Positions 63,471 to 64,000 of a stretch of 64,000 nucleotides of DNA are shown here, in pieces. Location of the stretch: positions 124,001 through 188,000 of the forward strand of contig CAMKSQ010000002.1 in assembly GCA_946415475.1 (NCBI GenBank), read 5' to 3'. A program made the position numbers and the translations under genes. Positions within the stretch are counted from its first letter, which is position 1; each line of letters starts with the position of its first letter. The notes below the pieces were generated by a model that did not search any database, had not been told where the DNA came from, and saw nothing but the letters and a program-made list of their open reading frames with translations. This DNA is from an uncultured Bacteroidales bacterium (lineage in GTDB: Bacteria > Bacteroidota > Bacteroidia > Bacteroidales > UBA932).

Positions 63471-64000
63471 ATGAACAACAAAACCAATAGTCTGCTCGTC
63501 CGTTACGGCATCTCCACCATGGGACTCCTGGTAGTAGCGCTGGGTGTGGGCCTGTCCATCAAATCCAACCTGGGCATCGCTCCCCTTTCCTGCATCCCTA
63601 CCGTCCTGAGCCTCCGCTTCACCCACGTTTCCGTGGGCACGTTCACCTGGGTGTTCAACCTGCTGTTCATCGTGCTGCAGGCCTTTATCCTGCGCAAAGA
63701 CTTCAAATGGGAACACGTGATGCAGGTACTGCCCATCTTCATCTTCGGCTATATGGTAGACGGCGCTATCTGGCTGTTCGACGCCCTGCAGTCCCCTGCC
63801 ACCAACTATGTGGTGCAAATCCTGCTGTGCCTGGGCGCCGTGGTGCTCACCGCCGTGGGCATCCGCCTGGAAGTGGTAGGTCAGGGATGGATTCTCCCTG
63901 CCGATAACACCCTGCACGTCATCACGCAGCGCACGGGCGCGCGCTTTGCCATCGTCAAAATCATCATGGACGTGGCGCTGGTGGCCATTACGGTACTGCT
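63471..64000 (+). CDS. YczE/YitT-type membrane protein, 3' end cut by the window
   Basis: The frame runs from the ATG at 63471 to the right edge without a stop; 176 codons are visible. MNNKTNSLLVRYGISTMGLL starts the first helix, followed by GVGLSIKSNLGIAPLSCIP and VGTFTWVFNLLFIVLQ; five membrane helices are visible. NLGIAP and the VGTFTW loop are typical of the YczE / YitT group of integral membrane proteins of unknown transport role. Preceded by a weak -7 box. Confidence 0.75.
   Translation, partial: MNNKTNSLLVRYGISTMGLLVVALGVGLSIKSNLGIAPLSCIPTVLSLRFTHVSVGTFTWVFNLLFIVLQAFILRKDFKWEHVMQVLPIFIFGYMVDGAIWLFDALQSPATNYVVQILLCLGAVVLTAVGIRLEVVGQGWILPADNTLHVITQRTGARFAIVKIIMDVALVAITVL

Noticed and set aside
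63387..63917. 176-codon minus-strand frame at the right edge
   Set aside because: It is the shadow of the plus-strand membrane protein beginning at 63471, whose frame continues beyond the window.

Overview
The window reads as chromosomal DNA of a high-GC Bacteroidales bacterium, probably a gut commensal of the Rikenellaceae / Cryptobacteroides type; the genus is inference. The grounds are SusC/SusD pairs, a hybrid two-component regulator, a serine palmitoyltransferase (sphingolipid synthesis), many lipoproteins, the near absence of Shine-Dalgarno sites, and a TAnnTTTG '-7' promoter box in front of at least a dozen genes.

Layout. 1-1.8 kb: the end of an unknown gene, an NlpC/P60 lipoprotein and the tmRNA gene ssrA. 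1.8-6.6 kb: a CotH-kinase lipoprotein, then a visibly AT-richer two-gene cassette (MazG-like pyrophosphohydrolase plus a nuclease/helicase of the DUF2075 type) lying between two repeat-filled gene-free stretches. 6.6-14.8 kb: DciA-like and RecF genes on the minus strand, then a plus-strand run of TPR protein, YebC, esterase and a tightly overlapping GT4 / HPr-kinase-like / S26-type peptidase / PqqD / ABC exporter block that looks like peptide maturation and export without a visible substrate. 14.8-22.1 kb: lipoamide dehydrogenase, a DUF1538 transporter with two PII-like proteins, and a nucleobase-uptake unit (UraA, Tsx-like outer-membrane channel, AzgA).

22.3-50.7 kb is a polysaccharide/ester utilisation region: three GH3 enzymes, seven alpha/beta-hydrolase esterases, a serine hydrolase, an acyltransferase, SusC/SusD, a surface lipoprotein with a duplicated domain, and a divergent hybrid two-component regulator. 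It has no endo-acting glycanase, so it seems suited to acylated oligosaccharides or phenolic glycosides rather than intact polymers. 50.8-64 kb holds secA, a surface-glycan cluster (four glycosyltransferases and a flippase, in two divergent blocks), glnS, serine palmitoyltransferase, an aspartokinase-like protein that lacks the usual catalytic motifs, and the start of a YczE/YitT-type membrane protein.

The most unusual non-coding signals are a 107-bp palindromic element present three times, each time between convergent genes and partly inside their coding ends; a family of GC-rich palindromes, one of which is translated in frame inside a glycosyltransferase; and -7 boxes so close to start codons that several mRNAs should be leaderless.
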